The notes under the pieces are model-generated. The model saw only the letters and a list, made by a program, of their open reading frames with translations, had not been told where the DNA came from and made no database searches. Below are positions 34,601 to 43,432 of a stretch of DNA of 57,242 nt, piece by piece; position 1 is the first letter of the stretch; each line of letters starts with the position of its first letter. Position numbers and translations under genes: made by a program. Source of the stretch: a virus. The stretch covers positions 1 to 57,242 of IMG/VR virus record IMGVR_UViG_3300017917_001302; one strand, given 5' to 3'.

Positions 34601-37600
34601 ACTGAGAATTCCAATTTCCTATTCTATAGGAAATATCTCCTTGCTCATATAAATTCCACTTGGCTGTAGACAAGTTCCACCATAACTTACCTACATTTTT
34701 TTCAAACCATGCTACGTCGGGATCAACTATTTGATCGTCTGTGCCTGTAGTATATACTGCAGGGTCGTAAAGAGTTTTAAATGAAATTTCCTGATCTGCA
34801 ACTGATAATATTTTATTTTTAAAACTGTCAACTATATCTAAATCTCTAATTTTAATATTGTTTTTAGCGTCGATTAAATTAATATTTTTTATCACAGATA
34901 TATCAGTTAGATCTTGCGATTTAGAAATGACTGTCAATGAATCTTTATTAGGATCTTTTCTGAACATCCTCACGCGACCAAGTTTACCTGCATCGGTAGT
35001 ATAATCTGGGGAGCCGACGACTACAACCGAATCGCTGCAACTAATAGAAAAACCAAAAGATTCATTGTTTAAAAAAGTAGCTTCTAAGCGTTCTGCTAAG
35101 AAATATCTCTGTTCTTTTCTTTCAAATACATATCCTCGACCTGGGTATCCCAGATCGTCAAAGAATGTTGTTCTGCCCTTATCATAGATAGTTCCTAGAG
35201 TCTGATCAAAAAATGTAGGCTGATTGTATAAAGAATTTTTTGCACCTACTGCGATTCTTTCTGTGCCATCACTGATGCAAACACTATAACCAAACTGCTC
35301 ATTGCTGTATTTTTCAAAACTCTGCAATTTCTGTTTTAATCTAAATTCTACATTATTCAAATTAGCAGTCTTGAATACATAGACAGCACCTTGATTTATG
35401 AAATCAATATCTGCATCTGGGCTACTAATTACTAATGTAGTGCCTGTAAGATCTAGATCTAAGCTGAAACCAAATCTATCTCCCGATTCTAAAGATTCAT
35501 TGCCTATATCGCTAAACAAAGATAAAGAATCTGATGTAATAGTTTGTACAAGCTCGTAACGATCAGTGACACTTCGTTTGTAAACAAAGACCTTACCTGT
35601 TCTAATGCCTTCGGTAGTTCCGACATTGGTCCACGGTGCTCCTCTGTCAGGAACTTGATCTTTTACTGTGTAAGTAGAATCGCTGGTAGGATCAGGATCG
35701 TCTAATCTGTAATAGTTAGTTCGATATTTTACTACATCGCCTTCTCTGTATTCTTGGTAAGAATTATACACTCCCCTAAATTTAGGAAAGTATTTTCCAT
35801 CGCTATTAGGAACACCTACAGCTAATATAGATCCGTCGCCGTTCATAGTTAAATTATGACCAAACTCATCTCCGGCTTTAACTAATTCTGCTAGATCGTT
35901 TTCAGATAACAGACCCATGTCTAGTGTTGATCCATCATCCTCTATAGAAGCACTGGACGGAATTGAATTGTGGGTAGCAATATCATCTAATTTTTTCCAG
36001 GACTCAGACGTTGTTATTCCGGTACTTCCGTCACCAAATGAATCTTCTAAGGCTTCGTATAAATCATTATCATACCAAACAATAGAACCTTTAGGATATG
36101 ATTCTTCGAGATTATATACTCCGGCATAATTTTGATTTTCTAAATGTCTCCAGCCCTGTGTTCTTACTAAAGAAAATTCAAGAGATACAGTACATCCAGT
36201 TCCGCCTGCTGGGAACACAGATGTTGTTTGGGTTGATGAAACTGTAGTAATAAATTTACCCGGATCAGAAATAGTTAAACTTCTTACTACTCCATTCAGT
36301 GTAGACACGATAAACGATGCAGTTCTTCCGCCGATACTTACCGATAATACATCGCCGTCGGTATAATTAGAACCGCCATTAACGATAGTCACATTAGATA
36401 TTTCAAAAGTTCCAGTAGTATCGTATTGATAGAGATATACTCTACCTTTTCTTTCGACCGCGCCAGGGGCTCCTACAGCCATATAGTAAAGAGAACCTTT
36501 TTTACTAATAGTCACAGAAGAACCAAATTCTTCACCGTCGCCTTGCCGTGGACTTAAAAATATGTCAGTTAATTCCCAAAAAGTTGATCTGTATTCGTAA
36601 ATCGAAATCAGTCCTTGATTAGTATAACCTTGATTTCTTCCAATATTGTTAACTTCTACTATATCTGCTAATGCCCAAAGATCTGAATCAATATTGATCG
36701 TACTGCCGTCTCCGACGATATTATCTAATGCCCTCCATAAACGTCCGCCATAATAGACTATTTCGCCTTGTAGATATGTTGCAGATGGATCAAAAGTTCC
36801 TAAGAAAGAACTCGGAACACCGCTGGCATTAGGAGAAGCGATAACTAAAAATCTCTCGTCCGGACTGACTGCCATGCTTTTTCCGAAAGAGAATCCTAAA
36901 CGATTTACTAGATTTTCAGGAGGAGAAATAATCTCTCTAACTCTTAAACCCTGAGAGGTTTCAGAATAAATCATTACATATCCAGACTGGGGCATACTAG
37001 CTACCACGTGTCCTGTATTCTTTAGATACAGTACCTTATAACCTGTGCTTCTAGGAGTTGTGATTCCGTATTCTAATAAATCTTTAAACTGATATTGTCT
37101 AGATTTTTCAATGACTTGCCATTTATCGCTAGTATTATCAATCCATAATTTTGCACCAGAAGGTAATAAAGCAGTTGAACCTGGATCTATCTGTTCATAT
37201 GATAATTTTCTTGTATCGACGAATAAAGAAGGATTGCTTACAACTGAGCTATTGTCAAATTCTGGATCTGGATCTGCTGCTTTGACCTTAACCCGTATTA
37301 ATTTAAAATCTATTTGGTATACTTTATAAAATCCTGTGAGGTTAGGAATATTTTCAAATCCTACAATATCGTCAACTGAGATACTGTGTATTCTATTAAA
37401 TTTTATCTCAACTACATCTTTTTTCTTTTCGATTTCTTCAATAATCAACAAAGGTTCTTTGTTATATCTTAATACCGTCCAGGTATTTTTGTCAAAAGTC
37501 ACCCATACATGATGATTATCTCTAAAAGTACTAATATCAAGAGTTAAAATTTCATCTCTGTTTTTAACAATATGATCGACTTGATCTGCTCGAACATATC

Positions 37601-40600
37601 CTGCTGACCTATTTAGATCCTCAAAATTCTTTAAAGGATTTATATCTTTAGTAAACACAGAATCAACTAGAGTAAACTTAGAAGAGTTAATTCTGTAATA
37701 TTGATCTTGTGGAAATTCTTCCTGAGAATCTGTGATCAAGATTGGCTGAGGATTGATAACAAATTTATCTTTGATGATTTCAAATTCAACTTGATCTGTT
37801 TGATCGATTCCGCCAAACTGACCTACTCTAAATGCCCACTCTTCTTTAAGAACCAAGCTGTCATCCGCTGTTCTGCTGGTTTTATCAAATACTTTGACTA
37901 GGGCATTTGCGGTTCCTTTTTCTCGAATGAAACCTTGATATAGTCTAAACTGTGTTACTTCATCTTCTGCAAGACCCTGTAGATAGTCTCTGGTCTGGTA
38001 ACCGATAGCATGCCTGCCTAAATCTCGCTGACTAGCTCCTATACCGTCACTGTCTAGATTATAATAATCTTCAAATTGATTTATTCTATAATCAAAGTTC
38101 GGTACTAGTTTCTTAGATGGAGTAGAATCTAATTTACTCCATTTCGTATCGTCAAATGTTTCTACACCAACTTGATTTACTTGACTGACATAATTAAATG
38201 ATTGATATGTTACTATATCTCCTAATCTATAGTCAGTGAATGGTTGCCACGGGTCAATTGATACATTGTCAAATAAGAATCCCGGGCTAGTATAATCTCC
38301 ATCCCAATCTAGTGTCCTAAATCCTCTGCACTTAATTCTTTCTTGACGATATCCTGTGGTTTTATCATAGATGACATCATTAAAAACTGTTCTATCATCA
38401 AACACAACCACGTGTTCTTTAAGAACATAGTAAATCTTTAAAAAATAAATGCCGGCAGTGGTATTTGTTGTTTCAATTGAAAACTTCTGAAAGTCTCTCT
38501 TAACATTTATAAAATTTGGTAGTAACGGTAATCCGTCATTTCTTAAAATTTTATAATCATAGAAATCGTTAAGTACACTATCAACCACTCCGATCGGATT
38601 TACTATTTCGATCTTATCTGCAATTGGACTGAGAGATATTAAAGAACCAACTGCCCAATTATGGATCGTCCAGAACATAAACTCTTTACAGGCCGTAGAA
38701 AAATCTTTAGGAGTTTGAGTCGCAGGATCGTATCCGTCAAATACCATTCCCTTTGATCTTAGATATTCTTCATAGCCTAATAAAAAATCAACCACAGACT
38801 GTATTGTGTTAAATTCTGTGCCATAAGGAATTTGTTTTGTCTGTGTTTTATTAAAATTAATTCTTCTAAATGCATCTACACCGCCAACCAAGGGTAGCTT
38901 GGGAATTTTTTTCCAAAGAGATACATTTAATGTTGTTTCAGATGTATGGCTTTTTAAGCTTCTATAAAATTCATTGTTGTATCTTACAATCACACCATTA
39001 CCAAAAAATGTTTCAGGTGCCCATTCTGCAAATTTTTCGCTTACTCCGCCGACTGTCATGAATACATCGGATTGATTAGGTACTGCTTGATAAAAATCAA
39101 AAACTGGATTTAATTTGTCGTAACCATTTAATTTCCAACCCCTTTCTGTTTTTTCTAAAATTACACCACTGTATGTAAAGGTAGAAATTGGAGAGCTAAC
39201 ATTAAAAATAATGTCGTAGTTCTCTGAAGGAATAAAAACCGCACTAGATTTAGAGCTTGGAGATTTACTATCCAAAATATATTTTTGATTATCTTTATCA
39301 ACGAATCCAGAGATTCTGCTAGAAAGCGCAACGTCTATTCTATCAATAATATCCGATATAATACTAGATGGCAATCCTCTGGTTTTTAGATAATCTACTA
39401 CATATGAAATTAATCCGCTGGTTCTCTGATCTACCGCAGGCATATTAATATCGCCCGGTTTGAAGAACCAATTAGAAGATTTATTAATTGTCTGACCAAT
39501 TATGTTTGTAGTAATAGAGGCTCTATCGAGACTCTGTGGTACAAATTCAAATGGTCTTAAAAGCGATAGTGCAGCCGTTACAGCGAAAGGCCATTCTGAG
39601 CTCGTTCTCCATGCATGTTCCGGAGGAGCGATATCACCAATCTTGAAACTTCCTTTATTATTAATTAAAACAAAATTCTGAGCAAGATTTGACGTTAATG
39701 GGCTTAATAGTTTTCCTTCATCATCTGTAGGAATATGAGTCATCAATGATGGACGCTTATATCTATCGTAGGTACCTGCTCTAGAACCCCTACGTATAAT
39801 ACCGTCTCGAAGATCTTCCCATAGAATTAAATTATTTCTTGTATAAGGAGCAGGACCATATTCCTGATCCCACCAATCTGGTTTCTCGCTGAAACCTAAC
39901 ATTTCCCACGGATCGGTATGCGGTCTATCAGTATCATAAAACCACTGATAAACTCCTCTCCACCAGCCTGGAAGATTTTCAGAACCGTCAGGACTGGTCA
40001 TGTTAGTATAAGTGTAGGTAAATGAATTCTCGCTGTCGAAATATTGATTTGAAGTATAATCTATATTAGTATCTGCTAACCAGTTTAAAAAATATCTATC
40101 AACAATTTTGTCTAAAGCATTTTTAGAATAAAAACCAGTCTTGTAATATCCACCTAAAACTTGATCATTGTCAAACACCCTATCATTATATTCTTGTTTT
40201 AAATTATTATAAATTCTAAATTCTAATTCTAATATTAGATCATCTCTAAAATCATTAAATGCAGCAATTCTACTACCGTCGTGTCCTTCTATCATCCATC
40301 GAGGGGTGATATAGGTATCATCATAATATCTTCTCGGAACAAACTTTTTATATAATCCTAGTTTGGTCGGAGTCGCTGGAATAAAACAGAAACTGGTAGA
40401 TACATATTCTCTAATCTGTATCTTGTCTCCTTCTTCAAGATCAACTTTTAATAAAACAAAACCAAAATTTATATTAAATTCATAATCTCTTTTATGTAAA
40501 AGCTGCTTGTCATTTAGATAAACATAGACAGCTTTATTTGATAAAGCAGACAGATCAAATTTTTCATTCAATGCAAAAGTCTTAATTCCAGGGTCGTCTA

Positions 40601-43430
40601 CTTCATAATCGATGCTGGTAAAAGCACCTGTTCCTATCATATCAGAATCAAAAAACGGACTAGAATCGACTTTTGTTTTAGTCATTTCTTTTAAAATAAC
40701 ATCTACAAAATCTACTATATCTTGATTAAAAAATAATTCCTCAGACAGTTTTATAAAATTACTTTTAAATGTCGAATATGAATTTTTTGCGTATTCGATA
40801 GACTTAATAATATTTGCTTGTTTGTCTGTTAACAAAGCAACTGCTAATACTGGCAATCCTCCGTGTTTTAAGAAACGCTTACCGAACTGTACATAATCTG
40901 ATAAATCTCTTAGATTATTCGGTCCCACAACTCCGCCAAGTAATCTATCATCAAACTCTAGAGCTGTTTCTACATGATCGACAAATGTACCTAATGTAAA
41001 TGTATTAAGATCTTGATTTAACGGATTTTTTTCTAAACCTACAGGAATTTCATAATATCCCCGGTCAGGGTCAATGTCTGCAAAAATTTTAATAACCACT
41101 GTGTCATTTTTAACAAATTCAGTTTCGAATGTAAATTGACTTAATGTGTTAGTATAAGGCACTGATAATTTTTTACCGTTAAGATAAAAAACTATTAATA
41201 CTGGCCGGCCTTCTTCTCGTAGCTTTTCTAAATGATTCCAATCTACTGTAAAAAATTCAACAGTACTGGTATTTTCTTTGATAACGACATGATCAATAAT
41301 CGGTTGTAAGAATCTATCATCGGTTCGAATCCAACCATTTTGATATTCTAACGAAGGAGAAAAAATCTTATAGAAACCTACTTTAATCTCTGTTTCAATC
41401 GTATTTCGAGATTCTAAATCTTTATATGTAAATGTATCTTGTTCCCAATCAAATTCAAATTGAATGTCGCCTACATTGTTAATATTCAAATAACTAATAG
41501 GAAAACCTAGTTCTGCATCGACGATCGAATTACCTATTTTATAACTTAGTAATTCAGAACCGATAAATGAAGAAACTGGATATTTTTCAGTGTCCGAAAA
41601 ACTAATGCCTTGAGAATCAAACACATCGAACAAAGGAGGTTGATTAACTTCTGTTTTTTTCTGGCTTAGGACCCAAGAACCTTTATAAAAATGAAACATT
41701 AAATTTTTATATTTTAGGCCTAGATTAATTAAAACAGATTCTCCTTCATTTGATTCTGAATTTTCTGTTTTTCTAAGACTAATTTGTCTTACGCCGTTGT
41801 GTGTGATAAATCTTACTTCATATATTCTGTTGTTAGCTAATGTATCAGTGTCAGCTACGACCAATAACTTTGCACCGTCAAATAATGGCTCGCCGTCTAC
41901 GATGTAACCTCTACTGCCTTCAATTGTAGAAAATACGTCTGTAGTGAAGTCGTCGATGAAATCTACCGCTCCTTTGTATATAGATCCGTGATTAATTAAT
42001 TGAATGTTAGATCTAAATTCAATGATTGGTCTCTTTGCTCTAAGATTCTCATCAGATTCAAAATCAGTCCCGTTAACTTTGTGTGCATACTCTAATACAG
42101 ATCGGTGGAACCAGCGATTATATCTGCTCCACGGATTGAAGTCTTTGCTTCCTCTGTCAATAGTAATGTAATCTTTAGTTCCTGGAAATCCTGATGCATC
42201 ATCAAAGGGACCTGTATCAAATCCGGTATCGTCAAATTCGACATCTGGAAAAGATGTATTAATTGTTGGAACTTTTAAATCATCAAAATTTACCAGTGAT
42301 ATTGAGGATCCGACTCCTTGCACTATCCAATTGCCTGTGGCGTATTTTGCAGGGATAACTTTTCCGCCGAATGTTATTTTTAGTCCATTGGTAAATTCTA
42401 CACCGTTGGCCGATCTATAAGTTGTCATACCAACGATTTCTCTATCAACATTGATGCTGGTATTAGACTCTATGTTAGAAATTATAAAACGGCCAAAACG
42501 ATCAGGCTCAGTTAGACTTTGATAAAATAATGTTTCGGGTGCATCAAACGGAACGGTAAATGTAACAGTACCAGATTGGGCACCATTATTTGTAATTCCT
42601 TTAACATAATCTAATGCCGAACCTTGGCCTGCCTGTTCAACGAATTCCCAATCTTGACTATTTTCATCTATGGTACTACCGTCTTCTGGAAATACTGTAG
42701 TTTTAGCTTTCCATAACTTTCCGTCAAATACCACTAACTGATCTTTGAAATAAGTTCTATTAGGATTGTATAATAAAGAACCAGTATCATAATTTGTTCT
42801 AATATAAAATCCATTGTTAGGAACATTAACTATAAATCTATAAGTCTGTCCTCGATATAATGTAATCGTAGGATTATTTGTAAAACCGTCCGGTGCAAAT
42901 ATAAAGACCGGTCCAGTTCCGAGGGAAACCCTATAGGTTGCCTGCACTTCGTCGTTTTGACCGAATACTTTTATCGAAGGCGGGCCGCCTGGTTGCCAAT
43001 AGTACTCTCGATAATTTATAAACATGTCCCAGTTTATGGGAGGATTCCAACTATAATGTTCATGTGTGCAAAAAAGATCATCTCTTTCGCTGTCGTTACC
43101 GAAAAACTTTAATTGATTTTTTAGGTCAAGATAATCGTAATATCGCTCAATCTTATCTTGATTTTTATCTTTGATGATAACACCGGTTTCCAACTGGTAT
43201 CTGCTTCTCAGAGTTTCATCATCATCAAGGTAGATGTCTTGCCCTCTGTATGTCTTACCGTATCGTTTTCCAACATAACCAACAATTTTTTCGAGAGATC
43301 CTGGCTGTATTAATGGATCAACTACTCCTGATAAAAACTTGTCGTTAGTAGATGTCTGAAAAATCTGTGGTAATAATTCAGAAGACTTCCTAATAGGTAA
43401 TTGACTTTTTGGATAATACTTGTTTGCCAT
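28650..43430 (-). CDS. Giant 4926-aa baseplate/virion structural protein at the gp7 position
   Basis: One uninterrupted frame of 4926 codons, directly after gp6 where T4 has gp7 (1032 aa). The start reads MANKYYPKSQLPIRKSSELL; residues about 50-150 have baseplate-type text (YVGKRYGKTYRGQDIYLDDD). Visible modules: six chitin-binding-like segments (near 221, 1477, 1727, 2214, 2434 and 2551, each with a G-D/E-h-V-h-Y-x-x-x-h-Y/W pattern); an integrin-type FG-GAP propeller at about 2175-2830 with six repeats (for example GDEFGHNLTMNGDGSILAVG, GDRFGFSLDLDLTGTTLVIS); three G-x-x-Y-T repeats (about 2347, 3224, 3584); and several V-x-x-x-G-x-x-L beta-sandwich repeats towards the end. It probably forms the wedge body plus peripheral surface-binding arms. 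Cleavage is not excluded. It lies behind gp6, three bases away. Confidence 0.8.
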   Translation of the reverse strand: MANKYYPKSQLPIRKSSELLPQIFQTSTNDKFLSGVVDPLIQPGSLEKIVGYVGKRYGKTYRGQDIYLDDDETLRSRYQLETGVIIKDKNQDKIERYYDYLDLKNQLKFFGNDSERDDLFCTHEHYSWNPPINWDMFINYREYYWQPGGPPSIKVFGQNDEVQATYRVSLGTGPVFIFAPDGFTNNPTITLYRGQTYRFIVNVPNNGFYIRTNYDTGSLLYNPNRTYFKDQLVVFDGKLWKAKTTVFPEDGSTIDENSQDWEFVEQAGQGSALDYVKGITNNGAQSGTVTFTVPFDAPETLFYQSLTEPDRFGRFIISNIESNTSINVDREIVGMTTYRSANGVEFTNGLKITFGGKVIPAKYATGNWIVQGVGSSISLVNFDDLKVPTINTSFPDVEFDDTGFDTGPFDDASGFPGTKDYITIDRGSKDFNPWSRYNRWFHRSVLEYAHKVNGTDFESDENLRAKRPIIEFRSNIQLINHGSIYKGAVDFIDDFTTDVFSTIEGSRGYIVDGEPLFDGAKLLVVADTDTLANNRIYEVRFITHNGVRQISLRKTENSESNEGESVLINLGLKYKNLMFHFYKGSWVLSQKKTEVNQPPLFDVFDSQGISFSDTEKYPVSSFIGSELLSYKIGNSIVDAELGFPISYLNINNVGDIQFEFDWEQDTFTYKDLESRNTIETEIKVGFYKIFSPSLEYQNGWIRTDDRFLQPIIDHVVIKENTSTVEFFTVDWNHLEKLREEGRPVLIVFYLNGKKLSVPYTNTLSQFTFETEFVKNDTVVIKIFADIDPDRGYYEIPVGLEKNPLNQDLNTFTLGTFVDHVETALEFDDRLLGGVVGPNNLRDLSDYVQFGKRFLKHGGLPVLAVALLTDKQANIIKSIEYAKNSYSTFKSNFIKLSEELFFNQDIVDFVDVILKEMTKTKVDSSPFFDSDMIGTGAFTSIDYEVDDPGIKTFALNEKFDLSALSNKAVYVYLNDKQLLHKRDYEFNINFGFVLLKVDLEEGDKIQIREYVSTSFCFIPATPTKLGLYKKFVPRRYYDDTYITPRWMIEGHDGSRIAAFNDFRDDLILELEFRIYNNLKQEYNDRVFDNDQVLGGYYKTGFYSKNALDKIVDRYFLNWLADTNIDYTSNQYFDSENSFTYTYTNMTSPDGSENLPGWWRGVYQWFYDTDRPHTDPWEMLGFSEKPDWWDQEYGPAPYTRNNLILWEDLRDGIIRRGSRAGTYDRYKRPSLMTHIPTDDEGKLLSPLTSNLAQNFVLINNKGSFKIGDIAPPEHAWRTSSEWPFAVTAALSLLRPFEFVPQSLDRASITTNIIGQTINKSSNWFFKPGDINMPAVDQRTSGLISYVVDYLKTRGLPSSIISDIIDRIDVALSSRISGFVDKDNQKYILDSKSPSSKSSAVFIPSENYDIIFNVSSPISTFTYSGVILEKTERGWKLNGYDKLNPVFDFYQAVPNQSDVFMTVGGVSEKFAEWAPETFFGNGVIVRYNNEFYRSLKSHTSETTLNVSLWKKIPKLPLVGGVDAFRRINFNKTQTKQIPYGTEFNTIQSVVDFLLGYEEYLRSKGMVFDGYDPATQTPKDFSTACKEFMFWTIHNWAVGSLISLSPIADKIEIVNPIGVVDSVLNDFYDYKILRNDGLPLLPNFINVKRDFQKFSIETTNTTAGIYFLKIYYVLKEHVVVFDDRTVFNDVIYDKTTGYRQERIKCRGFRTLDWDGDYTSPGFLFDNVSIDPWQPFTDYRLGDIVTYQSFNYVSQVNQVGVETFDDTKWSKLDSTPSKKLVPNFDYRINQFEDYYNLDSDGIGASQRDLGRHAIGYQTRDYLQGLAEDEVTQFRLYQGFIREKGTANALVKVFDKTSRTADDSLVLKEEWAFRVGQFGGIDQTDQVEFEIIKDKFVINPQPILITDSQEEFPQDQYYRINSSKFTLVDSVFTKDINPLKNFEDLNRSAGYVRADQVDHIVKNRDEILTLDISTFRDNHHVWVTFDKNTWTVLRYNKEPLLIIEEIEKKKDVVEIKFNRIHSISVDDIVGFENIPNLTGFYKVYQIDFKLIRVKVKAADPDPEFDNSSVVSNPSLFVDTRKLSYEQIDPGSTALLPSGAKLWIDNTSDKWQVIEKSRQYQFKDLLEYGITTPRSTGYKVLYLKNTGHVVASMPQSGYVMIYSETSQGLRVREIISPPENLVNRLGFSFGKSMAVSPDERFLVIASPNASGVPSSFLGTFDPSATYLQGEIVYYGGRLWRALDNIVGDGSTINIDSDLWALADIVEVNNIGRNQGYTNQGLISIYEYRSTFWELTDIFLSPRQGDGEEFGSSVTISKKGSLYYMAVGAPGAVERKGRVYLYQYDTTGTFEISNVTIVNGGSNYTDGDVLSVSIGGRTASFIVSTLNGVVRSLTISDPGKFITTVSSTQTTSVFPAGGTGCTVSLEFSLVRTQGWRHLENQNYAGVYNLEESYPKGSIVWYDNDLYEALEDSFGDGSTGITTSESWKKLDDIATHNSIPSSASIEDDGSTLDMGLLSENDLAELVKAGDEFGHNLTMNGDGSILAVGVPNSDGKYFPKFRGVYNSYQEYREGDVVKYRTNYYRLDDPDPTSDSTYTVKDQVPDRGAPWTNVGTTEGIRTGKVFVYKRSVTDRYELVQTITSDSLSLFSDIGNESLESGDRFGFSLDLDLTGTTLVISSPDADIDFINQGAVYVFKTANLNNVEFRLKQKLQSFEKYSNEQFGYSVCISDGTERIAVGAKNSLYNQPTFFDQTLGTIYDKGRTTFFDDLGYPGRGYVFERKEQRYFLAERLEATFLNNESFGFSISCSDSVVVVGSPDYTTDAGKLGRVRMFRKDPNKDSLTVISKSQDLTDISVIKNINLIDAKNNIKIRDLDIVDSFKNKILSVADQEISFKTLYDPAVYTTGTDDQIVDPDVAWFEKNVGKLWWNLSTAKWNLYEQGDISYRIGNWNSQSYGSTIDVYEWVETVLLPSDWSALADTPEGLANGISGQPLYPNNNVYSIKVLFNPNTEQPTSTKYYYWVRNTSIIPQNIAGRRLAASDVASLISNPIGSGLPFIALIDKDKFLTYNFSETLTSDQCLLNIEYINDTKQNLVHREYQLLTEGSIDSVPSEILETKWLDSLVGIDGAGNRVPDPDLPTKLKYGISFRPIQSMFVDRTLALRITFDKINSILLTRPFSDTINFVNLNSRDGIPSESLNIYDVAVDNFIDLQNVGTVRIKEAVLSVNIINGEIETIDIDDRGFGYKNTPFITIEGDGIGATADVTIDNQGRVSSVTVTNKGKRYTYANVKIRSFSVLVRTDSNLQGLWSIYSWDSIRKVFFRSRSQAFDTPRYWQYIDWYAPTYSAESRVVKEIQNLYNLTDVELEKDDLVKIKEYGQGGWALMKKLTNSIENIVEEFELVGRNNGTIKILPTIYSIKNSAVGFDNLGTYDTVEYDIEPTREMRNIFKAVKEDIFIDDLRVEWNNLFFSSVKFAFAEQPVIDWAFKTSFLNAIHNVGDLEQKLNYKNDNLDSYQRYVEEIKPYRTSIREYTSRYKNLENVNVSAIDFDLPPAYSKELGKIVPVNNFYNRLSDYPWKWWTDSKGLSVVDILISNGGSDYTAPPQVIIEGDGTGATAQAYISNGKVSAIKVTNPGLGYTKTPSVMLVGGNGSSLDKARASIVLGDNKARSFDFTLKFDRIDKRALYNTNQYVQSFVATGQTSIFELDYPPTLDKSKITVFKDDQLLLNSEYSVNLYFQNIGTYTVLKGKLIFIVPPSINSVILVTFEKDSSIFDSIGRIEKFYKPTPGMKGLPVLTDNAGNITSRDFSQLMTGFDFGGVQIQGTTFDITGGWDALPWFTDSWDSVAANSDYYYVADGSTAFVSLPTVPENGKILSIYLKRISDNKTIRIDDPNFVEIEKVTLDHEVNPPFDYDGSTTVTNTITYLENAGLVAGQQGYLGDAGAAIQTGWYVYGTYVQPDTRVTVTRNPTNEIVITNAGSPEFNQTYVRIPASLAPGYVALDYYVGKQNPDIRIFKYPNDYWFMNNNHLTTGISTKKYRSLDTPNNIWDVQTWQAEDSAIEPLPIVRPTNHVLVTFEFSKSLIDWIYAAPNNEWQPDLRFESTMHLGPITNPNALIPTFVGDGSTSVIQIQGFLNTSVGDTLIFRPLDSDGSVSITDINLIDTNISGGTLSAMSGAYVTATGKTAEEISIDGGKFISPENVPAPEENVPGQFLDSVSIKVYNFTPAAAAPFKVKISISDGIKKLYDIGQRIFEANSVMVFVDKVKQEYQGDSTINYTIDFTNSTIEFVAAPPAGSVIEITSLGVGGIAILDYSEFVGDGETRYFLTRANFNDARNIFVTLDGVQYDASFVSSTGIVDTLDKVLVEFAIAPARSQSVKVVVLGAALDTDSAGLSLIRINQQRVMFDGSSRVFDLDNFVNLSRASAASSILVEVNGRQLKSVDTIYKVYDGVNNIVEVGVDPQEPIGTITSGDIRVYINDILKRFVIDYTYDGNQGQVIINPLSIAKDDTIRIEVDLRAEYFIEDNNLRIDSTVTLNPTDDIDVTWFGEYPSLSIVSDQYEGGKFKYVLSRKPLSDSYVYVYRNGQRLTLNQDFYVKLPYGEVYLKDTGQLTDEIKIVQYASDTYSLPSAYEINKDMLNIYRFNRFSETDCVLAQDLNYYDTEIIVNDASDLAEPIRSRNIPGIVTIGSERIEYLIKQGNTLSQLRRGSQGTAIPVTHSAGSAVVDVSVSEQLPYTEEQERFDFVSDGSTVEIGPLPFVPTRSDKTTWFRETRDHIFGAHVMQPGLRYRIVALGTTDFTLYGAPDNVVGMIFVATGPADGSGTVAFTEFTSIPETHFSCDEIEVFVSGKRLRKDSLTVFDETKGMYSPVGDIQIEAEFSVTGTTPYFRITKALPAGTRITVIRRKGSVWYERSESNPSKGQTLLKNETAIARFIRQKSTKVL

Positions 43431-43432
43431 AA

